From: Dactylis glomerata
Lineage: Eukaryota; Streptophyta; Magnoliopsida; Poales; Poaceae
Direction: 5' to 3'
Length of the DNA stretch: 64,000 nucleotides
Assembly (NCBI GenBank): GCA_007115705.1
Contig: QXEO01002092.1
Coordinates: forward strand, 372,001-436,000
Part shown: piece by piece, positions 47,602 through 58,731 of the stretch
Layout of the letters: the number at the start of each line of letters is the position of its first letter
Numbering within the stretch: the first letter of the stretch is position 1
The notes under the pieces: model-generated
Told to the model about the DNA's origin: nothing
Databases searched by the model: none
The model's input: only the letters and a program-made list of their open reading frames with translations
Translations under genes and position numbers: made by a program

Positions 47602-47700
47602 ATTGGCGCTGACCGTGGGGACTCTGGGCGTTGGAGTCATGAATTCGATGGCTTTTTCGCTTTTAGCCAATAGCAGTCCAGAAGTCGACGGAATCAAGAG

Positions 47701-50532
47701 ATGGAACTAACAATCGGAAGTTTGAACATCCTCATTGGGCCATCAGGCTCATCTCGCCTCTCGGATTCGACGAAACCAGATCCGTCGGCAAGTAAGCGCG
47801 AAAGAGAGGAAGCGTTGGAGTCATCAGAAGGCTCTTCCAGCGAGGTAAGTTCGCTGGTCAGCTTAGAAAAAGCATCAATCGCAGAAAGCGACGAAATTCA
47901 GGAAAGTTTCGACTTAGAAGAAAAAGCGTGTCAAACGCACAACAACGCAAAGGACTTCGCCGTAGGAAACAGCGGCGTCTCCAAAGTACATCAGCTATGC
48001 GTCATTATCACTGAAGCAGAAGAAGGAAGCAACAGCGAAGGAAGTAAAAAGGTTGATAGGCAAGTCGACAAAGTGAAAAACCACAACAAAAAGGAAAAAG
48101 AGAAAGTCCACGTCTCGACTAGTGAATGGAGGATGATTACGACAGCCATTGATCATGGTACAGAAGTACCCGAGGGATCAAGAAGAGAAGTCCTAATGGG
48201 ATATCAATATGCATTATACCAACACAAGAAGAAACTAAGGGAGGAAAGAGACATGATGTTTCAAGACAACAACAGCATATCAAGGGAGGAGTACTGGGAG
48301 GACTGTAGCGAGGATTCAGAGTATAGCAGAGAAAGGCGCGGAGATCCGAAACACAACAGGGGGGCAACAGCATGCGGCAGAGAAGAAGGGTATTCAAAAA
48401 GCCTCAACACGCAGCTAGAAGAGGAGGAAGTTAACTTGATACAAAAAACGCCAGAAGCAGCATTGGCAGCGGCACAAGCATATTTACTGGCCACAAGACC
48501 AGAGCATGGAGATCCACGAGAAGATATGCACCGAGCTGCGATACGAAGCCTCGGGATAGTAGAAGGAAAGATCAGGGAGCAAGGCCCAGAGGCAAAGTCG
48601 ACAAGATACAAGGAAAAACACAAGGAGAAGCTAAGATATAATTGCTCAGAAGATGACTATAGTGAGTCATCAGAAGAGGAAAAGCGGTGGAAGAAGAAGG
48701 AGGACGCAAGAAGTATAATAGCACAAACTCGAGTAGATAAATCGCGGCATGCTTGGAAGGAAGAAAATTACGAAGACGATGATAAAGACATGGGTGTGTT
48801 ATGCTTTACCCGCAGGGTTCGCAAAACGCGAGTACCCAAAGGATTTAAACTACCACACGATCAGAACAAGTACAACGGGTCGCAAGAACCTACCTTATGG
48901 TTATCAGATTATCTCCAAACAGTACAGATACTAGGAGGAACAAAAGCGACTGCAATGCAAAGTTTGCAGCTACACCTCACCGGCGCTGCACGGTCCTGGT
49001 TGAACACTTTACCCGACGAATCCATTGGAAGCTGGGGGGAACTCGAAAATCAGTTCACAAGAAGTTTTCGTTCTACATACAAGCGCCCAGCATCACTGGA
49101 AGAAGTTAAAGCATGTGTGCAGAAGAAAGGCGAAACACTATGTTCTTACATACAACGCTGGAGTATAATCAAAAACTCAGCAGAAGACGTCTCCGATGAA
49201 CGGGCAATAGATGCCTTTTCGGAAGGACTTCGTCGCTCAGATCTTGTGGAAGAAATAGGAAGAACAAGACCTACGACAGTAGCGGAGCTAATGGAACAAG
49301 CTAACAAATTCGCTGATGGAGAGGACGCGTATAACAACAAAAGGGGACGATCGCCAAAAGTCGACAGAACAAGTCGACAAAGGAGGCGGTACCGTAGCAG
49401 GGACAATCAAGGAAGGCGAAACCAGATAGCCGCGGGTTACAGGCTAGAAGAAGAGGAAGGGTATGAAAGTAGAAGATTCCAAGCAAAAGGAGTAGAAATA
49501 TCAAGATACTCCGGTCCCTCAGCCGAGGATATGCTATATGGACCTTGTCGAATCCACTATGCGTATCTCGATGGGAAAAGGGTTTCGAACCACCAGATGA
49601 AGGATTGCAGGACATTCTTAAGGTTGCAAAGTGCCATGGATTCAAGTCAAGAAAGAAGGCAAGGTGAAAGACATCGAAGTCAAGGACACCAAGTGCAGAG
49701 GCTAGGAAAACACCTAGAGTCAAAAGTATACATATCAGCCATGATTCAACCAGTGCCTAAGTCAAAGAAAGAGCGAAAGAGCATATCTAGACAAGTAAAT
49801 CTAGCAATATCATCACCACCAGCTACAACAGAATACCTACGATGGTCAGAGCAACCAATCAAGTTTAGTAGAGCAGACCACCCACGGAAAGTTCCCAGGC
49901 CGGGCCACTCGCCCATGGTTCTAAAAGCACAAATTGGAGGATATGACATCGGAAGAGTGTTCATGGATGCAGGGAGCGGCATAAACTTAATATATGCTAG
50001 AACATTAAAGGCAATATGCATCTCGCCGACGAGTCTGAAGCCAACAGACTGCTCTTTCCACGGGATAGTACCAGGAGCAGCAAACTACCCTTTGGGAAGG
50101 ATCGAACTCGACGTCTGCTTCGGCAGCAGCGAAAATTATAGAAAAGAGAAGCTGGAGTTCGAAGTCATGGACTGGCCATCACAGTATCATGCAATCCTGG
50201 GGCGCCCAGCATTTGCAAAGTTTATGGCAGTACCACATTACGCATACCTTGCATTAAAAATTCCAGGGCCTAAAGGAACAATTACAGTGCAAGGGAGCTT
50301 TGAAGTAGCCAACACATGCGACAGAGAATTCAACAAAATGGCGCAAACTTTCGGCATGACAGCGGAATATGAGAGGCTTAAAGGAGAAACAGATCATAAT
50401 GTACTACCCGACGTTGGACGATCCCTACCAGATAAGGCTTTCGATACAACACAAGACTCGAAGAAAATTCAGGTACATCCTACAGATCCAAGCAAGACGA
50501 CATCAATTGTGGTGAACTTGGATCCCGCATAG
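47701..50532 (+). CDS. gag-pro: gag-protease polyprotein of element X, 943 aa
   Basis: Retroelement capsid precursor with protease. Residues 1-360 are a charged, Ser/Glu/Lys-rich leader. Residues about 380-540 are the Retrotrans_gag core ('WLSDYLQTVQILGGTKATAM', 'SWLNTLPDESIGSW', 'RRSDLVEEIGRTRPTTVAEL'). A C-x2-H..H-x4-C metal-binding motif lies at about 615-637. The aspartic protease has its motif FMDAGSG near residue 756 and the downstream ILGRPAF. It ends at TAG 50530-50532 exactly at the RT boundary. In copy Y the frame starts earlier (ATG 60046). X lost one A in GGAAATC (about 47692), which disconnects ATG 47639 and leaves 47701 as the usable start. The rest is open. Confidence 0.85.
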   Translation: MELTIGSLNILIGPSGSSRLSDSTKPDPSASKREREEALESSEGSSSEVSSLVSLEKASIAESDEIQESFDLEEKACQTHNNAKDFAVGNSGVSKVHQLCVIITEAEEGSNSEGSKKVDRQVDKVKNHNKKEKEKVHVSTSEWRMITTAIDHGTEVPEGSRREVLMGYQYALYQHKKKLREERDMMFQDNNSISREEYWEDCSEDSEYSRERRGDPKHNRGATACGREEGYSKSLNTQLEEEEVNLIQKTPEAALAAAQAYLLATRPEHGDPREDMHRAAIRSLGIVEGKIREQGPEAKSTRYKEKHKEKLRYNCSEDDYSESSEEEKRWKKKEDARSIIAQTRVDKSRHAWKEENYEDDDKDMGVLCFTRRVRKTRVPKGFKLPHDQNKYNGSQEPTLWLSDYLQTVQILGGTKATAMQSLQLHLTGAARSWLNTLPDESIGSWGELENQFTRSFRSTYKRPASLEEVKACVQKKGETLCSYIQRWSIIKNSAEDVSDERAIDAFSEGLRRSDLVEEIGRTRPTTVAELMEQANKFADGEDAYNNKRGRSPKVDRTSRQRRRYRSRDNQGRRNQIAAGYRLEEEEGYESRRFQAKGVEISRYSGPSAEDMLYGPCRIHYAYLDGKRVSNHQMKDCRTFLRLQSAMDSSQERRQGERHRSQGHQVQRLGKHLESKVYISAMIQPVPKSKKERKSISRQVNLAISSPPATTEYLRWSEQPIKFSRADHPRKVPRPGHSPMVLKAQIGGYDIGRVFMDAGSGINLIYARTLKAICISPTSLKPTDCSFHGIVPGAANYPLGRIELDVCFGSSENYRKEKLEFEVMDWPSQYHAILGRPAFAKFMAVPHYAYLALKIPGPKGTITVQGSFEVANTCDREFNKMAQTFGMTAEYERLKGETDHNVLPDVGRSLPDKAFDTTQDSKKIQVHPTDPSKTTSIVVNLDPA
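50530..50532 (+). promoter_or_regulatory. In-frame UAG between protease and RT
   Basis: The codon lies in VNLDPA-stop-ESALVEFL. Reading continues in the same frame into RT. The same TAG in the same context is present in copy Y (62937-62939) and in the more distant element H (31664-31666). Candidate read-through stop, or a stop removed by splicing; the mechanism is inference. Confidence 0.6.
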
Positions 50533-52942
50533 GAAAGCGCGCTCGTCGAGTTCCTCCGTGAGCGCTGGGAAATCTTCGCCTGGTGTCCATCGGACATGCC
50601 AGGGGTTCCCAGGGAACTCGTCGAGCACGCACTTAATGTAGATCCCAAGGCGAAACCAGTCAAGCAACCATTGAGGCGATTTGATGAATCTAAGAGGAAG
50701 GCAATAGCGTCAGAATTACACAGGTTAGAAAATGCTGGATTCATCAGGGAGATCAAGACTTCGAATTGGGTGTCGAACCCAGTAATAGTACCTAAGAAAA
50801 ACACAGACGTACAAAGAGTATGTGTCGACTACACGTCTCTCAATAAGCATTGTCCAAAGGATCCCTTCCCCTTACCACGCATCGATCAAATAATCGATTC
50901 AACAGCGGGGTGCACAAGGCTTTCCTTTTTGGACGCATATTCTGGCTATAATCAGATCAAACTGAAGAAAGAAGACGAAGAAAAAACAGCCTTCATCACA
51001 CCATATGGAGTGTTTTGCTACCAAGTAATGCCGTTCGGCCTAAAAAACGCAGGTGCAACTTATCAAAGGATGATGCAAAGCTGCCTTGGGAGCCAAATAG
51101 GGCGCAACATACAAGTTTACATTGATGATGTAGTCATCACTACCAGAGAGGAGAAATCTCTAATCAGCGACTTGGCAGAAACCTTCGACAACCTGAACAA
51201 GTACAAGCTTAAACTGAACCCAACAAAATGCTCCTTCGGAGTTTCAGCAAGACAACTCTTGGGATTCTTGGTATCAGCACGAGGAATAGAAGCAAATCCA
51301 GAGAAGATTCAAGCAATTCTAACAATGGGGAAACCCACGAAACTTCACGACGTACAAAAATTGGCGGGACGCGTCGCGGCATTAAGTCGATTCGTTGCTC
51401 GACTAGGAGAGAAGGCGCTTCCTTTCTATGCACTTATGAAGAAGTCAGATGACAAATTTGAGTGGACAGAAGAAGCAGACGCAGCGTTTGTGCAATTGAA
51501 AAAAGTGCTATCCACGCCACCAGTGCTGGTCGCACCTAAAGAAAAAGAGCCATTACTGTTGTACATCGCCGCAACCCATCAGGTGGTGAGCACAGTTTTA
51601 GTAGTCGAAAGAAGCGAAGAAGGCAAAGCTCATGGCGTCCAGAGACCAGTATACTTCATCAGTGAAGTACTATCTCCAACCAAACAGAGGTACCCGCATT
51701 ATCAGAAGTTGGCATACAGTATTTTCACAACTGCACGTAAATTACGACAGTATTTTACTGTACACCCAATTATAGTGGTTAATGAAGCGCCACTATCGAA
51801 CATATTGAACAACCCTTTAGCAACGGGCCGTGTCTCCTTATGGGGAATCGAGTTATCTCCCATGGACATCACGTACGAGAAATGAAGGCGATCAAGTCGC
51901 AAATCTTGCCAGATTTTACAGCAGAGTGGCTCGAGCTGCAAAGCACGGGACCACCAGATTTATTGAGTACTTGGACAATGTACTTCGACGGCTCTAAGCG
52001 AGTCCAAGGCGCAGGCGCAGGAGTAGTGTTGATATCACCTCATGGCGACAAATTAAAGTATGTGTTAAGGATGAGCTTTCCACAGGCTTCTAACAATGAA
52101 GCAGAGTACGAGGCTTTGCTGCACGGAATGAAGATGGCTAAAGCTTGCGGAGCAACTCGCCTAAAAATATTTGGAGATTCTAACCTTGTTGTTCAGCAAG
52201 TTATGAACAGGTGTGACACAATCAATGATAATATGATGGCCTACAAGAATTTATACCACTATCTAGAAGGAACGTTCGACGGATGCGAAGTTTCTCACAT
52301 CAGCAGGAACATCAATGAAGAAGCTGACACTTTAGCAAATATTGGATCACAGTGTCTACCCGTACCATCTGGAGTATTTTGGGAAGAAATAGTGGAAAGA
52401 TCAATAAAAAGTGCTAAAAGTTCGACTACCACATCAAGCTCGGGGGCTACGACAGAACCAGAGGAGGTCATGATGATAGAAGAAACATGGATGCAGCCAT
52501 ATCTTGCGTACATGATAAATAAAAAGTTACCAGAAGATGCAGTGGAGGCTAAGAGGATAACTCGAAGAGCGAAAGCATTTGTCGTGTTGGAAGGAAAACT
52601 ATACAAGAGAAGTATTACCGGCGTTTTACAGCGTTGTGTCACACCTCAGGAAGGACAAGCAATATTAAAAGATATACACGGAGGAGTATGTGGCCATCAT
52701 GCCAGCAGCAGAGCAATAGCGGCAAAAGCTTTTCGAGCAGGATTCTATTGGCTAACAGCCATCGAGGACGCAAAAGATATAGTTCGAAAGTGTGAAGCAT
52801 GTCAAAGGTTTGCATCCAGACCACATGCACCAGCAGCGGAGCTACAAACAATACCATTATCCTGGCCCTTTGCACAATGGGGACTCGACATGGTAGGAAA
52901 GTTTCACAAATCTTGGCCAGGAGGGCATGTCTATATGCTAGT

Positions 52943-55899
52943 TGTAACATCCCGGATTTTAGATTTGGGAATTTTATCATGTCATTCATATGCATATGCA
53001 CCTCTGCATATTTCTCAAAACTGAAAAGATTTTGTTTTGGACAAAAACCCGATTTTGTGTTGAATTGCATTTGCTAGCTTAGTGTGGCTCTATTGCATCA
53101 AAATATATTTTATACTATTTGATGGGCTTGTACAATGTTCCAATATATCTAGGAATATAGCCCTTGTTTTTACAAATCCGGAGAATTTGATTTTGCTCAA
53201 TTTGGAGCCTTAAAACTGAATTTATAGACAAAACAGTAAACAGTTTTCAGTTAAATTCGAAAAAGATTAAAGAAAAAAAAAACAGCCGCAGACCTGCCAG
53301 ACCGATTTCGGCCCAGCCGGCCAGCAGCGCTCCGCGCGCACGCCGCACCGTGCAGCGAATAGTAGGCGCCGCCCGGCCGAGCAGCGAGCAGCCAGCCCAG
53401 CAGCGCGCCCCATCCTTTTCTTTTTCTTTTCCTGCCGGTGGGACCCCCTCGTCAGCGCGTCCTCAACCTCCAGCACGAGTACTGAACGCGTACGCGTTCT
53501 GCAAACCAGATCCGATCCGGTTCCACCAAATTCGCCCATTTTTGTTGCGGTTTTGCTACGAAAAATTACCTATAAATATCTCACGACCCCTTCTATTATT
53601 CCCCCTTTGAAACCCTAGAAAAATATCATCGAAAAATCGCCGGATTTCTCGCCGGAGTTCGTCACAGCCGCCACCATTGGAGCTCGGTAGGAGCTCGATT
53701 TCATCATCCCCGAGCCCTCCTTTCCCTCCCCTTCGATCCTCCTGCTCCGCCGACCCCCCCCCCCCCTCACCCCTTACTTTCCCCTCGCAGAGCCGCAATA
53801 GAGTGGAATTGCTCGCCGGAGTTCACTGCCGCTGTCCACCTCCATCCGCCGATTGCCGCCAAACCGGGACGCCGGAGAGCCGCCGAAGACCGCCACTGTG
53901 ATCTCCGTCTAACGGCGCTCGCCTTCCAGTGTTCTCCCGTTGCCAAGCTCGCCGAAGATCGTCGCCGGTGATCGCCGCCGTCGAGCCGCCGCTGTCCTCT
54001 TTTCCGGTGAGCTCCCATGAAAGATGCAATCCCGGCCGTAGATTACGCTAAGATCCAACAGCCCAAATCAGTGATCCGTGTGAAGGGGTATCAGCAAATC
54101 GGATCTCGCCACGTCGCGCTGTCCTTTTCTATTTATTTCCGAATTACGTTTTAACAGTCAGTTACGTACGAAACTTGCAAAATTCATAACTTTAGTTTCG
54201 TAACTCGGATTTTTGCAAATAATATACCGTTGGAAAGAGAAAAATGATATCTATTTTTCTGCACCATTATTTTTAATTGTTACAGTACTAAATTTTTATT
54301 TAATTTAAAACTCTTATAAAGAGTATTTTGTGCATATTTTAATTACTGTAACTTAGAAAATTATGATTCCAGCGCCATTTGAAAGCTAATTAAATTTCCT
54401 ATCCAGGAACACCTATTTCATAACTTTACAAACTATTTTCATACTGAAAGTTTTCAGATTGCATTAATGCAAGTTTATGTCTCTTTTCTATTATGGAAAA
54501 TGATTTATAAAGGTTCTAATAATTATTTTCACATCTGTAAATCATGCATATTGCATTGTTGTGTGTTGTACTGCTGTGTATTGATTTGGAATTGTTTGCC
54601 ACGATAGATTGTCCGGACTGCGAACCTTGTGATTGCGAGGAGTGTTTTAGCGGAAACAACAATCAAGGCAAGTGTCACATCATAAATCTCCTACTTTTTC
54701 CTATGCATGTATTTGTTTTTCAGTAGCTTGCATGTGTAGGATGTTTTCAAGTTTACTTATTATGCTTTGCTGTAGACCCAAATAGATGAGCCGTAGAACC
54801 CCTAGTTGATTCCTTGATAGTCATCGTACTGTAGAATTGCTTAGCCATGCTATTAGTTGCGTGGGTGGTTTTCATGATATGAGTACTGAAAGTTTTGTTT
54901 ACCTTAATGAAAACCACTAATCAATGAATCACCTGGGTGGAATGGCTTTGATTGGGTCATCGAGTGTGTTTTATGGTGGGGAAAGCCACCCAGGCTTAAA
55001 GAGATTGATAGACGTTCATGTTTAGTGGCTTCCGAGTACAACCACATGTCAATGGGCTCTGGCTTGACTGATTAAGTTATGAAACCGTGACCTACCGTGA
55101 CCAGCTGATGTAGCTAAGATAGGTGGTATGGGTCTGGGGCTAGGCTCATTGTTTTGTTTCCCAAAGGTCTCGGCTTGGTCTTTGATCGAGCCATGTGGTG
55201 AAAGTGTACTAACCTCTGCAGAGTGTCAAAAACTAAGTACTTAGCCGTGTCCCCGGTAACGGACAATTTGAGCAACTTCTCATGAAGCAGTTGAAGGATC
55301 TCATCACTCTAATTTCTTTAATAAAACTTGAAGGGTGAACAATGGGTTAGGAGCACTTGAGTGAATCAATGTGTCCTTAGATTTTAATAGGAGCACTTGA
55401 GTGATTCAATGTGTTCTTAGTTGTTTTTGAAGAAACAAAAATGAGTTGAAAAGTAGGAAGAAAATATATCGCTTTATGCAAAGAGCCTGAACTCCACCAG
55501 CCAAATATGCATGTATTATAGGTCGCCATTGATATCCACCATAGTGACATCTTGCCAATACCATTCCAAGTGTATTGACCATTCGTGGCTGCAACCTTTT
55601 ATGTTGCAGGTTATTATTCTGAGGACGATTGAATTATATCGTTTAGGTCGCGAGTCTCCACCCAGCGGTGCCTGTGGAGTAATGGAGCTTTATTTATTTG
55701 CTTTGTTGAACTATTATTTGTGAGCTAGCCATCGATGCTAAGCCATTTTGTAATAATTATACTCTTGGATCATACGATGTAATAAATTTGATGCATTGGT
55801 ACTCTTTTATACATCTACTGTGTGTGCTAGCTATTGATCCAGGGACTAGCACTTATATGCACAGGATTCAATCCATTTTTAACGGGTTGGGTCGTCACA
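52943..55899 (+). mobile_element. Solo-LTR-like insertion, 2957 bp, in integrase
   Basis: Starts TGTAACATCCCGG and ends GGGTCGTCACA (TG..CA), with perfect 5 bp TSDs CTAGT (52938-52942, 55900-55904). Removing it and one TSD restores the integrase reading VYMLVAVDKFTKW. It has a TATA box (TATAAATATC, 53571), a GC-rich leader (53280-54010) and downstream AT-rich sequence, as an LTR promoter region would. No internal domain or second LTR is visible, so it is best read as a solo LTR of a long-LTR family. Confidence 0.8.
54544..54726 (+). other. Small Cys-rich ORF in the solo LTR
   Basis: Sixty codons: a hydrophobic start ('MHIALLCVVLLCIDLELF') then a CPDCEPCDCEECF cluster. It lies well downstream of the TATA box. 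It resembles a short secreted peptide but may be chance; no family is recognised. Confidence 0.25.
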
Positions 55900-56685
55900 C
55901 TAGTGGCAGTCGATAAATTTACCAAATGGGTGGAAGCAGCCCCAGTAACAACTCAAGATTCTACAGCAGCAATCAGCTTCATTAAGTCAATAGTTTTTTG
56001 TTTTGGTGTATCACACAGCATCATCACCGACAATGGGACAAATTTTACTTCGAAAAAATTCAAAAGTTACTGCGAAGGATTAGGGATCAAGCTCAAATTT
56101 GCATCTGTGGCACACCCGAAGACAAACGGGCAAGTCGAAAAAGCCAATGGCCTGATAAGTAGTGGAATAAAAAAGAGGCTTTTAGCACCTCTCGAGAAAG
56201 CCAATAGCGCTTGGGTAGAAGAATTGCCCTCCGTTCTTTGGAGCCTAAGAACTATGCCTAATGCAGCAACTCAAGAAACTCCTTTCTTCCTGGTCCACGG
56301 CGCAGAAGCCGTGCTTCCAGTCGAAGTTACACATGAGGCTCCAAGAGTGACAGCATATGACGAGGCGGCATCAACAGAAGCATTGTAAGACGACGTCGAT
56401 GCACTAGATGAAGCAAGAGACAAAGCATTAGAAAGGGCTACGCAATATCAACAAAGCTTACGAAACTACCATAGTAGTCGAGTTCGTCCACGATCCTTCA
56501 TGGTAGGAGACCTTGTTTTGCGACTCAGGCAAGATAGCCATGGGAAATTGGAGTCCCCTTGGGTGGGACCTTACATCGTCACAGAAGTAATACCAGGAGG
56601 AGCCTATCGACTACAAGATAAGAAGACCGGGAAAGATGAGAGCAACCCGTGGAATGCAGAACAGCTACGACGTTTTTACGCGTAG

Positions 56686-57132
56686 ACTAAAAATGGAAAT
56701 ATTAATGTAATCGAGTTAGCCTTCTGAATCCAGAACACGAGGCCACAGGCCGGGTTCCTTGGGTTGAACTCGACAAAATCGTACGAGTATTTGTTACTTC
56801 TCCGCTCGGGGGCTTCAACCCTTGGGTCGTACGAAAAGAGTCATTATCGCAAGATTGGAGGTTTTCTTTCATTGAAAAGGTTGTTTAAACAACCCGATGA
56901 ATATTGATAGAGCTTGGTTCGTAAGAAAGAACCCGATATTACTCCTACCTTTATTTTTGGTTCGCAAAAACCCGATATATGGAAAACATACCTCAGAACA
57001 TAGGTTGTTCTCATGGTACTAGCAAAAGACATCAAGTACTTGAATAATATTCATTACAGATAAACATGGTAGCAAGGACATGATAAAAAGAAATTACATA
57101 AAAAACACAGCAAGAACTAATGGAAGTGGACT
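56686..57132 (+). other. Spacer between pol and the antisense ORF of X
   Basis: Contains the CGCTCGGGGGCTTCAACCC motif (about 56803) that follows pol in this clade. No other feature. Confidence 0.5.
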
Positions 57133-57702
57133 TCATTCTTTGTACTTCTTCTGGCAAAGAGTGCCATCGAAGATCTTCACGTCAAACTTCGACGTCCCGA
57201 TATGGAAGTCGAAGGACAGGAAGAAACCTTGACGGATGTCATGGTCCTCCGCAAACTGGGACCAGCCACCCCTGAAGTACTGCTCCCCGTCGCCATCGTA
57301 CCATACCTCAACCTCGTATGGGATGCCACCGCCAGATTGTTCACGGAAAACCGCTTCCCGCAGCTCGCGGCCATCCATAAACTTCGTAAAATTCAGCGGT
57401 AATCGCTGAATCTCACGGCATTCCACCATGGCAATGCAGAGGAAGGAGAAGATTTGAGGAGGAGCAGCGGAAGCGGCAGGTGCAGCAGGAGGAGGAGCAG
57501 CAGGGCCTGGAGTGGCACTAGTCACCTTAGGTTTATTCTTGCTGCCAAGGGGGCGGCCGGGACGACGCTTAGCTGGAGCATCTGAAGAAGTTCCCACGGC
57601 ACCAGTAACCTTGGGCTTGTTCTTGCTACCACGAGGACGACCTCTACCTCGCGGGGCCGTTGGGGATCCAAGGTTCAGGCGAGAACCTCCAGCGTCAGCC
57701 AT
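57133..57702 (-). CDS. Antisense AT-hook + B3-like DNA-binding protein, 189 aa
   Basis: ATG at 57702-57700 (MADAGGS). An upstream in-frame TTG at 57726 is not needed. Residues 19-25 (GRGRPRG) and 46-52 (RRPGRPL) are AT-hooks inside a duplicated unit GRPxGSKNKPKVT (21-33 and 49-61). An Ala/Pro linker spans 62-83. Residues about 101-183 fit a plant B3 fold: LPLNFTKFM, then EVEVWYDG, FRGGWSQFAEDHDIRQG, FLSFDF and FDVKIFDG (the GW..F..D..L..G..F and F.V.IF pattern). It is likely nuclear and DNA-binding. It lies in the antisense gene slot used in element H by a Transposase_28-like gene. A TATA box sits 100 bp upstream. The frame is intact although sense gag-pol is broken. Its target and role, for example on its own LTR or host silencing, are inference. 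Confidence 0.8.
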   Translation of the reverse strand: MADAGGSRLNLGSPTAPRGRGRPRGSKNKPKVTGAVGTSSDAPAKRRPGRPLGSKNKPKVTSATPGPAAPPPAAPAASAAPPQIFSFLCIAMVECREIQRLPLNFTKFMDGRELREAVFREQSGGGIPYEVEVWYDGDGEQYFRGGWSQFAEDHDIRQGFFLSFDFHIGTSKFDVKIFDGTLCQKKYKE

Positions 57703-57802
57703 GAGCACGACAGAAAAACCTCGCAAAAACCCTAGATGGAGGAAGAAGATGATGCGGCGGAGGAGAAGTTTAATTAGGGTTTTCTACCTTAATCAGCAGG
57801 CG

Positions 57803-57811
57803 CTTTTATAA
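57803..57811 (-). promoter_or_regulatory. TATA box of the antisense B3 gene
   Basis: On the minus strand this reads TTATAAAAG, about 100 bp before the ATG, followed by an AAACCCTAG-containing CT-rich leader typical of plant genes. It supports independent antisense transcription. Confidence 0.6.
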
Positions 57812-58731
57812 GCACATACTATTGGGCTTTCGGGCTACAGAAAAGTCCGTGGACACAATTTCCAACAGGAGTTAAATTCTGCGCACAGCAGACGATAATA
57901 TCAAAAGGAAAAAAAAAGAGGAGGGAAGATTATGCGACATGAAAACCTCGACTTGGACTCGGGGGCTCGTCAAGAAGTAAGAGGTTAACAGAAGAGCTGA
58001 ACTTTGAGCCTATGCTTGACTACAAGTCACCAAACATAGCCTCGGGGGCTACTCCCATCGGGAGCGCTGAGCGCGCACCCGATAGAGATAACATGATTAA
58101 TAAAGAAAGTGTAGAAGGATAAGCATACAAAGCTTCGACTACATAGTCGACAAATTGGAGAGAGTTTACTCCCATCGGGAGCGAGTTTTATGGTTGCAGA
58201 AACCTGAATATTTTCAGTCGAAATTTCGACTGTGACTTAAAATTCTCGAGTTACGTTATCGCAATGAAACTCGAATGCCGCGACTTGTCGCGAAGGTAAG
58301 ACCCCGGGATCCGTCCTGTGTGGCCTGGTATACGCACATGGATGTGCTCTGCTGGTATGTATCCAGTCTACGACGCGAAGAAAATCCTGGTGGACGCACT
58401 GGGTACCCTGAGAATCACTGGGATTCATTCTTTGTAAGTCCTAAATGCGGCAAAAGAGTGGGTTTGACCGGTATCCCGAATTCAAGTCCAAGGGGATTGA
58501 ATTTGAAGTAGGTGGCAAGCATCTGTTCTGGTAGTTAACTGACCTCTTGATCCGTCAGAGTTGTCAGGCTTGATCATCAAAACCCCTTGAGAAAGAAAAT
58601 CATGAAAATAAGTCGAAAGACCAAGTCGAAGATTTGAAGATATGAAGAAGTCGAAGAACTGATCAAGTCGAAGATTTAAAGATTAGAGATTCAACCTAAA
58701 TCTGCAATTCTGGTAGAATCTCAGGGGCTAC
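57812..58731 (+). other. 3' internal region of element X before the 3' LTR
   Basis: Contains two copies of the palindromic CTCCCATCGGGAG (about 58051 and 58168), GACTCGGGGGCT motifs, and the polypurine-like CTCAGGGGCTAC directly before the 3' LTR at 58732. It also serves as upstream region of the antisense gene. Confidence 0.6.

Larger units (their letters stand above)
50533..56685 (+). pseudogene. pol: pol of element X (RT-RH-aRH-INT), broken
   Basis: RT is open from 50533 (AYSGYNQIKL; YIDD at about 51118), followed by the RNase H remnant to TGA 51883. A one-base shift there moves to the frame of 51840-52942, which holds the archaeal-type RNase H with all acidic residues (FDGSKR, NEAEYEALL, FGDSNL, NEEADTLA) and the integrase zinc finger (HGGVCGHH..CEACQ). 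A solo-LTR-like insertion (52943-55899) then splits the core. The remainder (55900-56685) has LVAVDKFTKW, SIITDNGTNF and GQVEKANG (D, D, E all present), a TAA at 56386 and a C-terminal GPYIVTEVIPGGAYRL. Dual RNase H marks the Tat clade. Not able to make a full Pol without correction of these breaks. Confidence 0.9.
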
